Shown here: piece by piece, positions 1 through 10,117 of the stretch
How positions within the stretch are numbered: the stretch's first letter is position 1
How the letters are laid out: each line of letters begins with the position of its first letter
Assembly: GCA_030220185.1 (NCBI GenBank)
Contig: JASPKZ010007550.1
Location: 1 to 64,000, forward strand
Origin: Diploptera punctata
Lineage: Eukaryota > Arthropoda > Insecta > Blattodea > Blaberidae
Length of the DNA: 64,000 bases
Reading direction: 5' to 3'
The notes under the pieces: model-generated
Told to the model about the DNA's origin: nothing
What the model saw: the letters and a program-made list of their open reading frames with translations, nothing else
Databases searched by the model: none
Position numbers and translations under genes: made by a program

Positions 1-91
1 CAAATAGAGAGAGAAAGAGAGAGATAGAGAGAGAGAAAGGAGAGGGAGAAAGAGAGAGAGAAAGAGAGGAGATAGAGAGAGATAGAGAGAA
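1..91. repeat. (GA)n-rich simple repeat, truncated by window start
   Basis: Purine-only GA/GAAA tract interrupted by gata units. It resembles the longer tract at 19872-20248. Confidence 0.9.
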
Positions 92-111
92 TTAAATAAC
101 TATATATAGGG

Positions 112-240
112 GGATATTAAATTCTTTCCACTTTTCAATTAGTTGTTTTATAACAAATGTAGCGTCGATACACGATCGGCCTTTTCGGAATCCACATTGT
201 TCCTCTCCAATTTTATCTTCTGTAATTTTCTGAAGTTTTA
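112..240 (-). pseudogene. LINE reverse transcriptase fragment (fingers region)
   Basis: The minus strand translates without stops to about 43 codons containing EEQCGFRKGRSCIDATF and KQLIEKWKEF. This is the conserved segment of non-LTR reverse transcriptases upstream of the catalytic FADD/YADD box. It best fits LINE-E. Both ends are lost, so it is an isolated dead fragment. Confidence 0.75.
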
Positions 241-680
241 TATTATGTAATTTATTTAATTACTTAATTAATTGGCATTAATATATTATAAAGTGTTTTG
301 TTTATATCATTCTCCTTTGCATTAATACTTTGTGTGTCAGAGTGCGTTTTTTTTTAATTTTCTCCTAATTTTTTTAATGAAATTATTTCTTAATGTCCTT
401 AATTACCTACTTCAGGCTGGTATTAACCTATTCTATATTATTTTGTTTATTTTTTGTATTTATTTCTTTTGTGACAAAATTTATATTATGTCTTGAAACT
501 GGCTCCTAAATTTATATTTTCGTTTTCCCTCTCTCTTTAACTAAACTTTGTAATGTAGACTACATATTCTAATTGTATTATTTCTGTAGCTGGACTGCAC
601 CCGAGCGCGAGCAATCGCTCATTTGGGTGTCAATACTTGTACAATATTTATTTGTGAATAAAATGTATTCTTATTCTTAC
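241..680 (+). repeat. AT-rich LINE 3'-UTR-like sequence
   Basis: No reading frame. At 598-640 a hairpin can form (GAGCG pairing with CGCTC, with outer CACCC pairing with GGGTG). It is followed by aataaa at 657-662 and a ttctta-type tail. A diverged relative without the strong hairpin lies at about 34560-34760. The hairpin, polyadenylation-like hexamer and simple tail suggest a retroposon 3' end; the family is not identified. Confidence 0.35.
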
Positions 681-965
681 GTATTATTCATGACTAATTT
701 ATAACTTTCAACTCGTTCAATATCCTTAATATTTATCATATTTTCATTTATATATAATATTCCTTGTGAGCATTCATATTATATGTAATTTTAGTAATTT
801 GGTGATGTACAAATTATCTTAGTTTGTATAATCTCAAGGAGTCAATACAATTAATAAATAATAGTTTTAAAATACCAAAACAACACGCTTTATTAGAAAA
901 CCGAACTAAAAAATGAAAAATAATTTTAATTTCCAACACGCTTGGGATAAAATTAAAGTGGCCAA
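681..965. other. unassigned AT-rich DNA
   Basis: Nothing recognised: no convincing ORF, tRNA-like box pair or repeat shared within the window. Confidence 0.5.
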
Positions 966-1503
966 CAAAAAAGTGGCCATGCGTTGCTGTGGCTAAGGTA
1001 TACGTTAAACATATAAATTAAGTTGCTGTCTTTCAGCCAGATTACTTAAAACTAATACTTATACACGAAATTAATAATATTGAAAATAAAATAAACATTG
1101 AACACACTTAAATTATGAAATAATCAATATTTGTAATTCAAATGAAATTCGCGGTTACAACAAAAGCACAGCCATCTGGATCTCTCTTTGTTAAATAATA
1201 AACCAATTGCCTTACCAAATTACCTTACACCGCCATCTGTTAGAATCGTATGGAACTCACAGATAATAACACCGCCATATCTTAGAATCGTATGGAACTC
1301 ACAGATAATTATAAATCTTTGTTAAATAATAAACAAATAATTTGCAATAAAAAATAATGCGACTATAAATTTAGTTATAAACTACCCTAAGTCTCAAGTT
1401 GGATCAAATTGCACACAGTGTGCAAAATTTTATTAAAATCGGTTCAGTAGTTTAGGATTCCATCGCGGAAAAACAACGTGACACGAAAGTTTATATATTA
1501 AGA
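966..1503 (-). mobile_element. Helitron-like non-autonomous element, internally deleted copy
   Basis: Read on the minus strand it begins TCTTAATATATAAA, then a GTGTCACG motif and an AACCGATTTTAAT segment. It stays alignable with 57144-57590 and resumes at the region matching 58181-58215 (GCCACAGCAACGC). The internal part found in that other copy, including its gag-like ORF, is missing here, with aattta at the junction. A roughly 41-bp unit around 1230-1312 is tandemly duplicated in this copy only. The 5' TC and sequence style suggest a Helitron. The 3' CTAG end is not visible, so the class is an inference. Confidence 0.55.
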
Positions 1504-1788
1504 TAGTAAACAGATATTGGTAAAAGTAAAGTCTCTAAGAAGAAAATGTAAAAATCATAAAACGCACCCCACGCTTTTGATGGTAAAATGATTTTATTTT
1601 TGTTGATAACTCTAGTTTTATTCTATATGTATTGGAGGTGATTTTTTTGTTGATGTTTTAGTTTTTTAAAACTATTATTTATTTTTATTGTTTAGTTTTA
1701 ATATTTTACAGAAAAAGATAAAAATGGAAATATCTTTAAATTCGATACTATTGTAGTATGAGCAAAAAGTAATACTCTTCTAAAAAAA
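1504..1788. other. unassigned AT-rich DNA
   Basis: No gene or shared repeat seen. Confidence 0.5.
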
Positions 1789-1879
1789 TCCTCCCAACCG
1801 GATTTGAACCAGCGACCTATGGATTACTGAAATTATACACCACTACAGTTCAGCGCTCTACCAACTGAGCAAACAACGA
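1789..1879 (-). pseudogene. tRNA-Tyr (GTA) pseudogene retaining its intron
   Basis: On the minus strand the D-arm region GCTCAGTTGGTAGAGC, the anticodon loop with GTA, and the T arm GCTGG-TTCAAAT-CCGGT match eukaryotic tRNA-Tyr. An 18-nt insert (1825-1842) sits one base 3' of the anticodon, the universal position of the tRNA-Tyr intron. A run of seven T follows the gene, as for RNA polymerase III termination. The 5' acceptor strand does not pair with the 3' strand TGGGAGG, and the anticodon stem has two mismatches, so it is unlikely to make functional tRNA. The retained intron argues for DNA-level duplication rather than retroposition. Confidence 0.72.
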
Positions 1880-1925
1880 TTGGCTAAAAAGTCGAAAAGT
1901 CCGCAACCTATTATACCAGTTTTCA

Positions 1926-2275
1926 TTTTTATTTTTTGATTTTCTGATGATTCTGGGCAGTATTTTAGAAACAAAATATTAAATTATTGTATTGTCACGA
2001 ATACTTTACAGTATACAAAGTTTCAAGTCGATCCAATGTTTAATTGGGTGAAAATCGTGTTCAAAGATTCCGTTACATAGATACGAAGACACTTTTTTTG
2101 ATTTTCCGATGATTCTGGCCAGGATTTTAGAAAAAAAATGAAATTATTGTATTGTCACGGGTCCTTTAGAAGTATACAAAGTTTCAAGATGATCCAATGA
2201 TTTTAAGTGGGTGAAAATCGCGTTGAAGGATTCCGTTACATAGATAGATAGATAGTTAGATAGATAGATACAGGT
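1926..2275. repeat. imperfect ~165-bp tandem duplication ending in (GATA)n
   Basis: Two diverged units (about 1935-2085 and 2098-2252) share the phrases gattttc-gatgattctgg, attgtattgtcacg, tatacaaagtttcaag and gattccgttacatag. The second runs into (GATA)n at 2250-2272. This looks like the 3' part of an unidentified transposon carried as a tandem pair. Confidence 0.65.
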
Positions 2276-2289
2276 CAAGCTAATATAAA

Positions 2290-3490
2290 GCGTGTAAAAA
2301 TAGTTGTACTTCTCTAAATTGGGAATTTTTACAATATATAAACTGAAGAATGTGAATAAGAAAGTTTATAAAGGAATATAATGTTTCAAGATGAAAACCG
2401 CGTACCGGAAATAAGAGCATCTTGTGACCATTTCCTCCACTTAAGATTCCCTTTTATGTCTTCATTTAATCCACAATGTCCCCTCCCTCAAGTGCAGTCA
2501 GCATGGGTAAATCTAATAGCCGCATCTTCATCCCTTTCTTCTTCATCTTTTTAGGAATATTTAAAACTTTCAAATTAGATTCTAACTGCAAAAGAAGAAA
2601 ATTTTAATGCTGTTCTCTCTAAATTAGCTTTCCCTTTCTCTCTCCCTCTCTTCTTTCCAAAAAAAATGGTCATTCCCAGTTCTCCCCATATCGCCGTGAC
2701 ATTCACAATTTATTGCCCGACATTTTATTTTCCCAGAGCCAATTAATTAATTCCGCAGCAGCAGCCATTCTAGTTGCTTCTGTTATCCTGAATATGCGGC
2801 CTTCCCGCATTACACAGCGGTAAAAACTATAAATCTCTCTCAGAATCAACTAATTTTATTTAATTTTCATCATAAATGCAATATTATTACTATTTTCCCT
2901 TTTAGCTAAAAAGTATTTATCTCTACTATTCTCAGATTTCTTCTCGTAAAATAGCTGTTTATTTGTATGCAACACAGTTTTATATAACAAATAATGTAAA
3001 TTCCTTTTTTATTTACAAAATTATTTCTTTAAAATTTTAATACATATAGTGGAACTTCTTTACAGTCTTTTCAAAGGCATTTCTGTGGTTATAAGTCATA
3101 AGTTGGCCAGTTAATTTTTTAGAGATATTAACTAACTAGCTCTTTTCTCTGAAAAAAATATGGTTTATAGGCCTATAGCTTTAGTAAGAAGAGACTACAA
3201 TTTATATAATTTGCTTTATCCTGATTTTTAATAACCAGATAATCTTTAAAAGCCCACTCCTGGAAAGTTGTGAAATGTGCATTGGTTTCTTACCAAATAC
3301 TTTAGAGGCCTATAGCCTTGTTCATTATTTAGCAATTTTTAGAAATATAAATTTATTAAATAGTACCTTACTTGTTACTCATTTTAACTTATTATAAAAC
3401 AATAAATTTAAATATTTCCTTAATTATGTTAAATATGACTTTTTACTGAAGTAAGCTCTTCCATAAATATTTCAAAGCTAGTATTTTGTA
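2290..3490. other. unassigned DNA, pyrimidine-rich in 2440-2830
   Basis: No ORF or shared repeat. The stretch 2440-2830 is less AT-rich and more complex (pyrimidine runs, a gcagcagcagcc segment), so it may be unique host DNA, possibly intronic. Confidence 0.4.
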
Positions 3491-3496
3491 TTTATA

Positions 3497-3711
3497 CCAG
3501 GCGCTTTCCCTCTGGTTTTCTACAAGGAGTCTCCATGTTCTTCTTTCCTACCCTATCCGTGAATAAAATAAGCTATGATTTGAGGGATGTGAATTATGTA
3601 GGGAATGACCGGAAAACTTCGGCTTAAGATAGGGATGTATGGAGAGCCAATGTCCACGATTATGAACCCCTGGGTTCGATAATGCCAGTGAGTTAGTTAG
3701 TGTTTTATTTA
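3497..3711 (+). mobile_element. LINE-R 3' end with 5' inversion
   Basis: The right part (about 3565-3711, plus strand) carries the LINE-R C-terminus and the 3' end gccagtgagttagtta. The left part (3497-3562) is LINE-R sequence in the opposite orientation, taken from the segment that normally lies just upstream (the KPEGKRP region). A 5'-truncated element with its upstream piece inverted is the classic product of twin priming during target-primed reverse transcription. Confidence 0.65.
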
Positions 3712-4470
3712 ACGAGACTAATTAACAATTGAGTCTATTACCGTCGATATTGATATCTGAGTACGAAAGGCTGATAAATTTTTCTGATACCCTGTTACAG
3801 CATTGTTGATCTCTTAAGTTACCTGAATCTACGACACGACGCGATCGTCTAATATATTGTGTGTATACGAATATATATATATATATATATATAATAAAAA
3901 ATAAAACTGATTTTGTACTGTATGGGATATTAAGAACAATTATTATTTTTTTTATTAATAAATAATTCGCTAAAGAATAGATTTTATGTTTCACAAAAAT
4001 ATAAATAGTTTTAATTTTGGAGGAAATCGTAACAATATTTATATTTACTACAGCTTCGCAATATATTGTTCATTATTGGTCGCAGATAATTTTTCCTCAG
4101 CATAGGGTAATCTGCAATGGTTAAAGCTGAGGTGCGTTTTTTAACTCCATAATTGAAAATGATCATTTACTAAAAACAAAAATTAACCTTTCCGTTAATA
4201 TCACCTATATAAGATAGTACATTAGCATACATTTATTTTATTCAATCAAGAGGAGAGTTAATAGAACTTTAAACCAAATAAAATTGGCAATAAAGGTCAT
4301 TGAATTATAGCACAGTAAATATAAAAATAATGTTACAGATCTTATTTAATTAACTCTGGATGCATTGAACGGGGACTCGGAGATTTATCGTTCATCAAAT
4401 ATTAGTTATAATTTACAACTAGAAAATAAATAAAATGGTGGAAAAAATTAAATAATCACCAGTTAGATTT
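3712..4470. other. unassigned AT-rich DNA with (AT)n at about 3867-3893
   Basis: No gene or recognisable element apart from the AT dinucleotide run. Confidence 0.5.
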
Positions 4471-4471
4471 A

Positions 4472-4783
4472 CTGAAGCGACGTAGCCGAGTGGTTAAGGC
4501 AAGAATCCTTGGTGCAAAGGCTATGGGACTTGCGCTGGTTCGAATCCCCAGGGGGCAAGACATTTTCTCATGGAATTTCGGCCAGTATGGGACCGGTGCC
4601 CACCCAGCATCGTGAGACATTTGGGTAGCTACAATAAGTAGCGACTCCAGGTTGGGAAGACCAGCTATAACGACAGGGAGACCCGACATACTCACCACAT
4701 GTGATTATCACATGTGGCTGTGAGGCTAGCAGCCGGATGGTAGGCCAAGGGCTTTCTACGCCTGTCGCTCTTGAAGCTTTTTT
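4472..4783 (+). mobile_element. SINE-B copy (class II tRNA-like head)
   Basis: The head contains a box A (GTAGCCGAGTGGTTAAGGC) and a box B (GGTTCGAATCC), the layout of a Ser/Leu-type tRNA. The body begins ttctcatggaatttcggcc and ends with the conserved ggctttct-cgcctgtcgc block and a T-run. Other copies lie at 5708, 9450 (-), 33475 (-), 39421, 41611 (-), 47345 and 63285 (-). Confidence 0.85.
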
Positions 4784-5317
4784 ATATATTTATCGAAGAT
4801 GACAATAGTGATGAGGAAGTTGTATGTAGAATAAATAAAGGCAGAAACTCTTAACATAATACTTATATTATTACATGGAAAAAGATCGAAAATTCAAAGA
4901 TGCATAGGCTATATACAAAATATCTCTACGAAATGTTATACATAGTGCTAAAATATGGAGACTGTAACAAATATTAAAGAAAAAATGTCTGGCTATTGAG
5001 ACTAATATTTTAAGATGATGTTATAAAAGACGAAAAATTAACATTTCAGACAACAAATAAGAGAAGCTATGGATTGATGTAGAAACACAATTTATAAAAT
5101 ACAGAAGGGATTGCTAATGTGATATGGTCACACAGAATACAAACACAAAATCGCCAATTATGCCACCAGGCAGAATGAGATTGGAACAACCAAAATACAT
5201 TTGGAGAATAAAATCCAGGAAGCTATGAAAGGAAACAGATGGGAAGAGAAGGACTGCTTGGACAGAATGAGATGAAAATTGGGAAGAAAAATACGTTAGT
5301 TGTAAGAATCTGTATGA

Positions 5318-5319
5318 CA

Positions 5320-5400
<81 letters not shown>

Positions 5401-5457
5401 GCAATAATGTATTATTATTACTACTATTATTATTATTATTATTACTGTTATTATTAC

Positions 5458-5502
<45 letters not shown>
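5318..5502. repeat. (AAT)n followed by (ATT)n microsatellite
   Basis: About 85 bp of AAT units, then about 95 bp of ATT units with actatt variants. The two halves could form a hairpin. Poly-Ile and poly-Tyr reading frames across it are artefacts. Confidence 0.95.
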
Positions 5503-5504
<2 letters not shown>

Positions 5505-5575
5505 CTGCTATACAGGTTGTTACAACTAATGTTGTATTTCTCTTCTCAATTTTCATCTCATTCTGTCTAAGCAGT

Positions 5576-6106
5576 CATAATAATGGGAATGAAAGAAGGA
5601 CATGGAAGCTTCTTGTAGGAAAACCAAAGGAAAACGCCCAGTTGATGGACGAAGAATGAGGTCGGAGAATAACATGAACCATGATTTGAGGGAAGTAGAT
5701 TGAACAGGTGGTTAAGGTAAGATGCCTTGGTACAGATTGGGGAAGAAATTTTCTCATGGAATTTCTGCCAATATGGGACCGATGCCCACCCAGCATCATG
5801 AGGAACTTGGTTAGCTACGATAAGTAGAGGCTTCAGGTTAAGAAATCCAGATCTTGCTGCTGGGGGACTCGATATGCTGAAAACAAGTCTCCTAAACTGG
5901 CACGATGATCTTCTATCTCGGTAATTAACACATGTAGATGTGAGGCCAACAACTGACTGGTAGGCTAAAGGCCCTTCTCGGCCTGTCGCGCCATGGAGTT
6001 TTAGAATATACATGAGATGACTGGAAAACATTAGCTCAGGACAAGAATGTATGGACAGCTTATGTCCGCGCGGCCATGAACCTCGGGTTCCATAGTGCCA
6101 GTGAGT
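5576..6106 (+). mobile_element. LINE-R 3' end interrupted by SINE-B
   Basis: The LINE-R C-terminal coding region (WKLLVG, then DDWKTLAQD-like and VRAAMN-like codons) is split at 5708-6018 by a SINE-B. It resumes and ends gccagtgagttataa, then runs into (TAA)n. The flanks agattgaacag and agaatatacatg look like a diverged duplicated target site. Several stops and frameshifts make it a pseudogene. Confidence 0.7.
5708..6018 (+). mobile_element. SINE-B copy inserted in LINE-R
   Basis: Starts inside box A (gtggttaaggtaagatgcc) and retains the body from ttctcatggaatttctgcc to ggcctgtcgcgcc. It is younger than the LINE-R copy it splits. Confidence 0.75.
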
Positions 6107-6631
6107 TATAATAAATAATAATAATAATAATAATAATAATAATTTTATTTACATACAGATTTTCAATGTTTACACTTCTTTCTGTGCCTAAAGTTTTATT
6201 ATCTTTCTCCACTCGTCTCTATCCATCCACTCCATGCCTTCCAGTCCTCTTGTTCTCATTCCAGTTCTTATTTCTTGCATCCATGAGTTTCGATGTCTTC
6301 CTTTCCTTCTTCTTCCAGGTGGACACTATCCCAATATTTTTCTGGGTAACCTTTCTTCTTGCATTCGTCGTACGTGCCGATACCAATTTAATTGCTTGTA
6401 TCTTATATAGTCTACTATTGAATATCTAATATTCAGCATTTCTTATTTTTTTATAATTCTGAATATCATGCTTGTTGCTCTCCATATGAAATCCATTTCC
6501 ATCGACATAAGTTTTTGTTCTAAGTTTTTGTTGAATTCCCAAACTTCAGCTCCATATGTGACAGAACTTCTCACTATTCAATTATATATCTGTAACTTAT
6601 TTTTTCTGGTTATATGTCTGTTCCACATTAC

Positions 6632-6632
<1 letters not shown>
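6107..6632 (-). mobile_element. LINE-D 3' portion with (TAA)n tail
   Basis: The minus strand encodes a broken C-terminal LINE region including SSVTYGAEVWEFNKN and EMDFIWRATS. Downstream it has the cctttaggcacagaa-type 3' end, also seen at 38005-38133, and then (ATT)n read as (TAA)n at 6112-6144. Frameshifts throughout. It lies just downstream of the LINE-R tail. Confidence 0.65.
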
Positions 6633-6694
<62 letters not shown>

Positions 6695-6695
6695 G
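6633..6695. repeat. (AAT)n microsatellite
   Basis: About 20 AAT units abutting the 5' end of the LINE-D fragment. Confidence 0.95.
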
Positions 6696-6852
6696 TAACA
6701 ATATTTTATTTGCAGGAGTTAATGCTAGAAATTCGAAGTATGCTCAATAGTTTTTGTTTCTTTTCATGTTATTTTGGGAATGTGTGTATTTCATAAATAA
6801 AATTAGGATTTTGGAAATAGAAAACTGGATTGAAGAAGTGTGTTGACTTCAG

Positions 6853-6972
6853 GTTAAAGAAAACAGAGTACTGTTAGAGATGGATGACACGCGAGCAACA
6901 AACACATTAGTGAAGTTAGTGTTTGGACAAGGTGAATATGCCAGTGGATACAAAGAATTGCTTACTAAAACT
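6853..6972 (+). CDS. candidate host exon (40 codons), function unknown
   Basis: A 120-bp open block lies between a possible 3' splice site (gttgacttcag, ending 6852) and an excellent 5' splice site (ACT|GTAAGT at 973-978). It is in phase 0 at both ends and contains an ATG at 6880 giving MDDTRATNTLVKLVFGQGEY and on to TKT. An in-frame TGA lies just upstream of the putative acceptor, so it is either an internal exon or a first coding exon starting at the ATG. The polypyrimidine tract is weak. I do not recognise the protein, and it could also be transposon coding debris. Confidence 0.3.
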
Positions 6973-7081
6973 GTAAGTCTTTTTACATTAGTTATCAGCT
7001 GCTTACATTGTTTCTAACAGCTGTGTAAAACTACATCTTCAGGAGAATAATACATTTGTAATACCAACCTAATATCCTTCC

Positions 7082-7787
7082 CTTCTTCTTCTTCATGAAA
7101 TTAGGCCTTTTGACCTGTTTTCACATCAAGTGGGATTTAATGAATCCTCCCATCTAGTAAATGGGCGTCCAACATTTCTACGTCCTATTGGTTTGTACTT
7201 TAGCAACAGCTGAGGGATTCTATCTGTAGGCATTCTCTTAACATGTTCATACCAGTTGTTTCTCATGTTGTCAATTCTATTTGTTAAATTGAAAATATTT
7301 AAGTCCTTCCTAATATCCTCACTTCTTTTCTTGTCCTAAATTGTCACACCCACTACTGAACGTACGAACTTCATTTCTGCAGTTTCTATTTTCCTTCTGT
7401 CTGAACGGTCAAGAGTCCAATTTTCACTTGCATATGTTAAGACAGGCACTGCCATAATTTTGTAAAATTTTAGTTGTGTGCTCCTCAAAGTTTTATTTTT
7501 CAGTGTCCGTGTTATAGTGCCACACATTCTGTAAAATCTATTTAATTTAATATTGATATCTTCCTTCTGGCAGTATGATACGTTGCATCCTAAATAATTA
7601 AAATTGTTCACCTGTTGTATTATACTGTTATTAATACTGATTTTACACCTCATATGGTCCATCCCGTTGAATGCCATTACTTTCAATTTACTTTCAGAGA
7701 TTGTCATATTGAATTTTTGTAAAAATCATCCTTCTACAACTTAATTTACTCACTTGGCCGCATCCAAATTGACATTGCTTTTTCGTA
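7082..7787 (-). mobile_element. LINE-E 3' third, partly open
   Basis: The minus strand keeps a 123-codon frame (7336-7707) with KVMAFNG, NNFNYLGC, YASENWTLDRSD and ETAEMKFVRSVVG. These are the post-catalytic thumb and connector motifs of the LINE-E reverse transcriptase. After a stop the frame continues as RSEDIRKDLNIF, then GRRNVGRPFTRWED, to a (GAA)n-type 3' end near 7085. The catalytic FADD box is lost through 5' truncation. Confidence 0.8.
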
Positions 7788-8042
7788 AGTAATACCACTA
7801 GTGATTTCCAAATTATCGATACATTCACGAGTAAACGTATTTGTTGAAAAACCAGTCACGGCAAAGTTAATGGTCTGACCTGTTCAGAATATTCTAAACG
7901 AGGATCTTTCAGTAATATGATAAACATAAATATATAATTATCGAGGTAAAACAGGACTGTGATTGGTTGTAAAACAAAATTCATTGAACAGTGATTGGTC
8001 ATCGACTCCCATTTGAGGCATGAGTTAAATATTCATCGAAAT
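7788..8042 (+). mobile_element. MITE-1 copy 1, internally deleted
   Basis: Left end taagtaataccactagtgat, right end with the gattggttgtaaaac and gcatgagttaaat blocks. The middle (about 450 bp present in other copies) is missing. It abuts LINE-E directly. Confidence 0.65.
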
Positions 8043-8224
8043 AACCTGAAGCTTTCAAATTTAATTTATATAGAATGTTCATATCTCATTCTTTCAATAA
8101 ATAAATGACGCTCATGTGTCGCAAGACATAACTATTGTATCAAAGCTACTTCATTAGCATATTAAAAAAATTCCTAAGTACAACAGTCAGAATAATAAGC
8201 AGTGATTTTTTTTCTTTTTTGTAG

Positions 8225-8487
8225 TTAACCTCCCTTTTTGTGGGTATTTCACGTGCCATCCCCTTCCCAGGCCTACAGGAACACACCTCTCAACATAAGG
8301 ACATAGATCCCCTCACCATATTTGTAATCAGCTCAATGCCAGGGCTACCTCCGAGTCAACACGAACATTTAAGACAAGACACGCCATTCACTCAAACTAC
8401 ATTCATATTAAGGAAGACGAATATGAAAAACGATTATGGTTTTCGGATATTATTTGGGCCTTAAAGCTTATTGCTGTGTCTTACAGG
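8225..8487 (+). other. exon-like block, weak
   Basis: A pyrimidine-rich stretch ending in ttttttgtag precedes 8225, and ttacag|gtaaga follows at 8487/8488. One frame is open for 79 codons to a TAA at 8462-8464; the other two close early. It could be a terminal coding or non-coding exon, or chance. No family recognised. Confidence 0.15.
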
Positions 8488-8515
8488 TAAGAAAATATAA
8501 CCTAAAAAAATCAGC

Positions 8516-8575
8516 ATTTAAATTGTCCCAACGGGAATCTAACCCTGGCCCACTGCGTCCGAGGTAATAAGACTT
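8516..8575 (-). pseudogene. tRNA-Asp-like / SINE-A head fragment
   Basis: On the minus strand gcagtgggccagggttagat followed by tcccgttgggac matches the 3' half of the SINE-A head (box B and acceptor). No SINE body follows. Confidence 0.35.
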
Positions 8576-8912
8576 CAGCTGTAAATATGCAGACATTTGT
8601 TACCGGTGGTTATTTATTTCATAATGATCATGAACATAGATCTGATAGGCCTACTCATGTAGTCTTAGTGTCAGTTTTTGTTTCATTTAGCAAGTTAGGT
8701 CATTAGTGATGCAATTAAAATATTTTCAAGAAGCCTATAATTTTTATCAGAGATATTTTTTCAAGCCTGAGGTTCTTTTGTATGTCATAAATGTACGACA
8801 TGGAACCCATGGCTACATTTCCCTCGTTAAGTATTTATAACTAATTAATACTTCCAATGGCTAGTGAGTAATAATACCAAAATTATAAAAATGGATGACA
8901 TTACAACACCAT

Positions 8913-9267
8913 ATTATTTACAAGTCCACCGCTGTGGTCTCGAGGTAGAGTGCTGCCTTGTCTCGCAGCGGGCCCCGGTTCGATTCCCGGTCGAGAGAGG
9001 CTCCTGGGTGAAGTTTTTTTCGGGGTTTTTCCTCGCCTGTAAGACAAATGTCAGGAATCTTAGGGCCCAACGGTCCCCGAAAATCACCCGGCCATCATCA
9101 TCCTTATCAGTATCATCATCACCCTTCACCTGTGTGGAAAGCATCGGGAAGCTGCCACACCTATAATCCCCTAATAAAGCTGCAAAGCATAGCATGAAAT
9201 GCTATGATTGCAGTGAAAGACCTGCCCTCGGGCAGAATTACTATTGACATGGATGGATTATTTACAA
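8913..9267 (+). mobile_element. SINE-A copy 1 (alpha tail) with 11-bp TSD
   Basis: Insert 8924-9256 between direct repeats ATTATTTACAA (8913-8923, 9257-9267). The head resembles tRNA-Asp: box A-like gtggtctcgaggtag, box B GGTTCGATTCC. The body contains the cctcgcctgtaagac block. The alpha tail has the gcatagcatgaaatgctatg palindrome and cctgccctcgggcag. Confidence 0.9.
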
Positions 9268-9279
9268 CTATCACACTCT

Positions 9280-10100
9280 CTCAATTTAAGAGGGGAATTA
9301 AGAATAAAGTATTCGAGAATAAAGTGCTTAAGAAAAATTCTGATGCAAAGGCGTGACGGACAGGTGTATAACTGTGAGCAAAAATAAAAAACAATAATAA
9401 TAATAGTAATAAAAATTAGTAATGTAATAATAATAATAATGATGATGATAATACCTCCAATGGTGCTAACAGGCCTATCGGACATCCTTGGCCTACCTGC
9501 CTGGGTCCACACATCCACAATTTATGTTCACATAGGTGAACTGTCCATCCAACCAGTATATGGGGTACATATTGTCAGTTTATCGGGTTCTAAGGCCGTT
9601 ATATCTGATTTTCTCAACCTGGAGCGATTACCAATATTAGCTACCCGACTTCCTCAATATGCTGAGTGTGTTCGGTACAATATTGGCCGAAATCTCATGA
9701 GAAAAGTTCTTCCCCTACATGGACTCGGACCAGCACAGCTCTGCAACAAGGCATTTTGTCTTAAATTACTCGATTGCGGCGTGGGAGAGAGTCCTTACAG
9801 AAAAACAGAGTTAATAAACATTAAGTCTCGTAGTTCGTGATTGTCAAGACACGTGGTACGAATGGTGGATGAAAGAGGTACATTGAAACTTCTTTCAGGA
9901 AAACCAGATGGAACTCCCCAAGATGCTAGGTGATTAATTAGGTGGGAGAATAACACTATTAATGAATTGCGGTAGCTGAATTGTAAGGAAATAATAGGAA
10001 AATATTAACTCAGGATAATGATATATGGAGAGTTTATTTGTGTCCATGCACTTATGAATCTCCTGTGTTCAACAATATCAATGTGTTAGTTAACGTAGCT
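9280..10100 (+). mobile_element. LINE-R fragment interrupted by SINE-B and (AAT)n
   Basis: Pieces at about 9280-9382 (FENKVL-like codons) and 9796-10100 (tcgtag, GHVVRMV-like, and a degraded C-terminus) are collinear on the plus strand and split by a reversed SINE-B. Highly diverged with many stops. Confidence 0.55.
9393..9795 (-). mobile_element. SINE-B copy (reverse) with (AAT)n tail side
   Basis: Diverged minus-strand SINE-B: tggccgaaatctcatgaga corresponds to the reversed body and gctctgcaacaaggca to the head. The AAT-rich run at 9393-9445 lies at its 3' side, as expected for a tail. Confidence 0.55.
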
Positions 10101-10117
10101 AATGAGTACAAAATACA

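Noticed and set aside
5114..5556. Open frames of poly-Leu, poly-Ile and poly-Tyr on both strands
   Set aside because: They are translations of the (AAT)n/(ATT)n microsatellite. The same applies to 6614-6796, 38762-38977, 40048-40332 and 61163-61576.
8240..8464. 74-codon host protein
   Set aside because: Splice-like flanks exist, but the frame has no recognisable domain and is short enough to occur by chance; kept only as a weak exon-like block.
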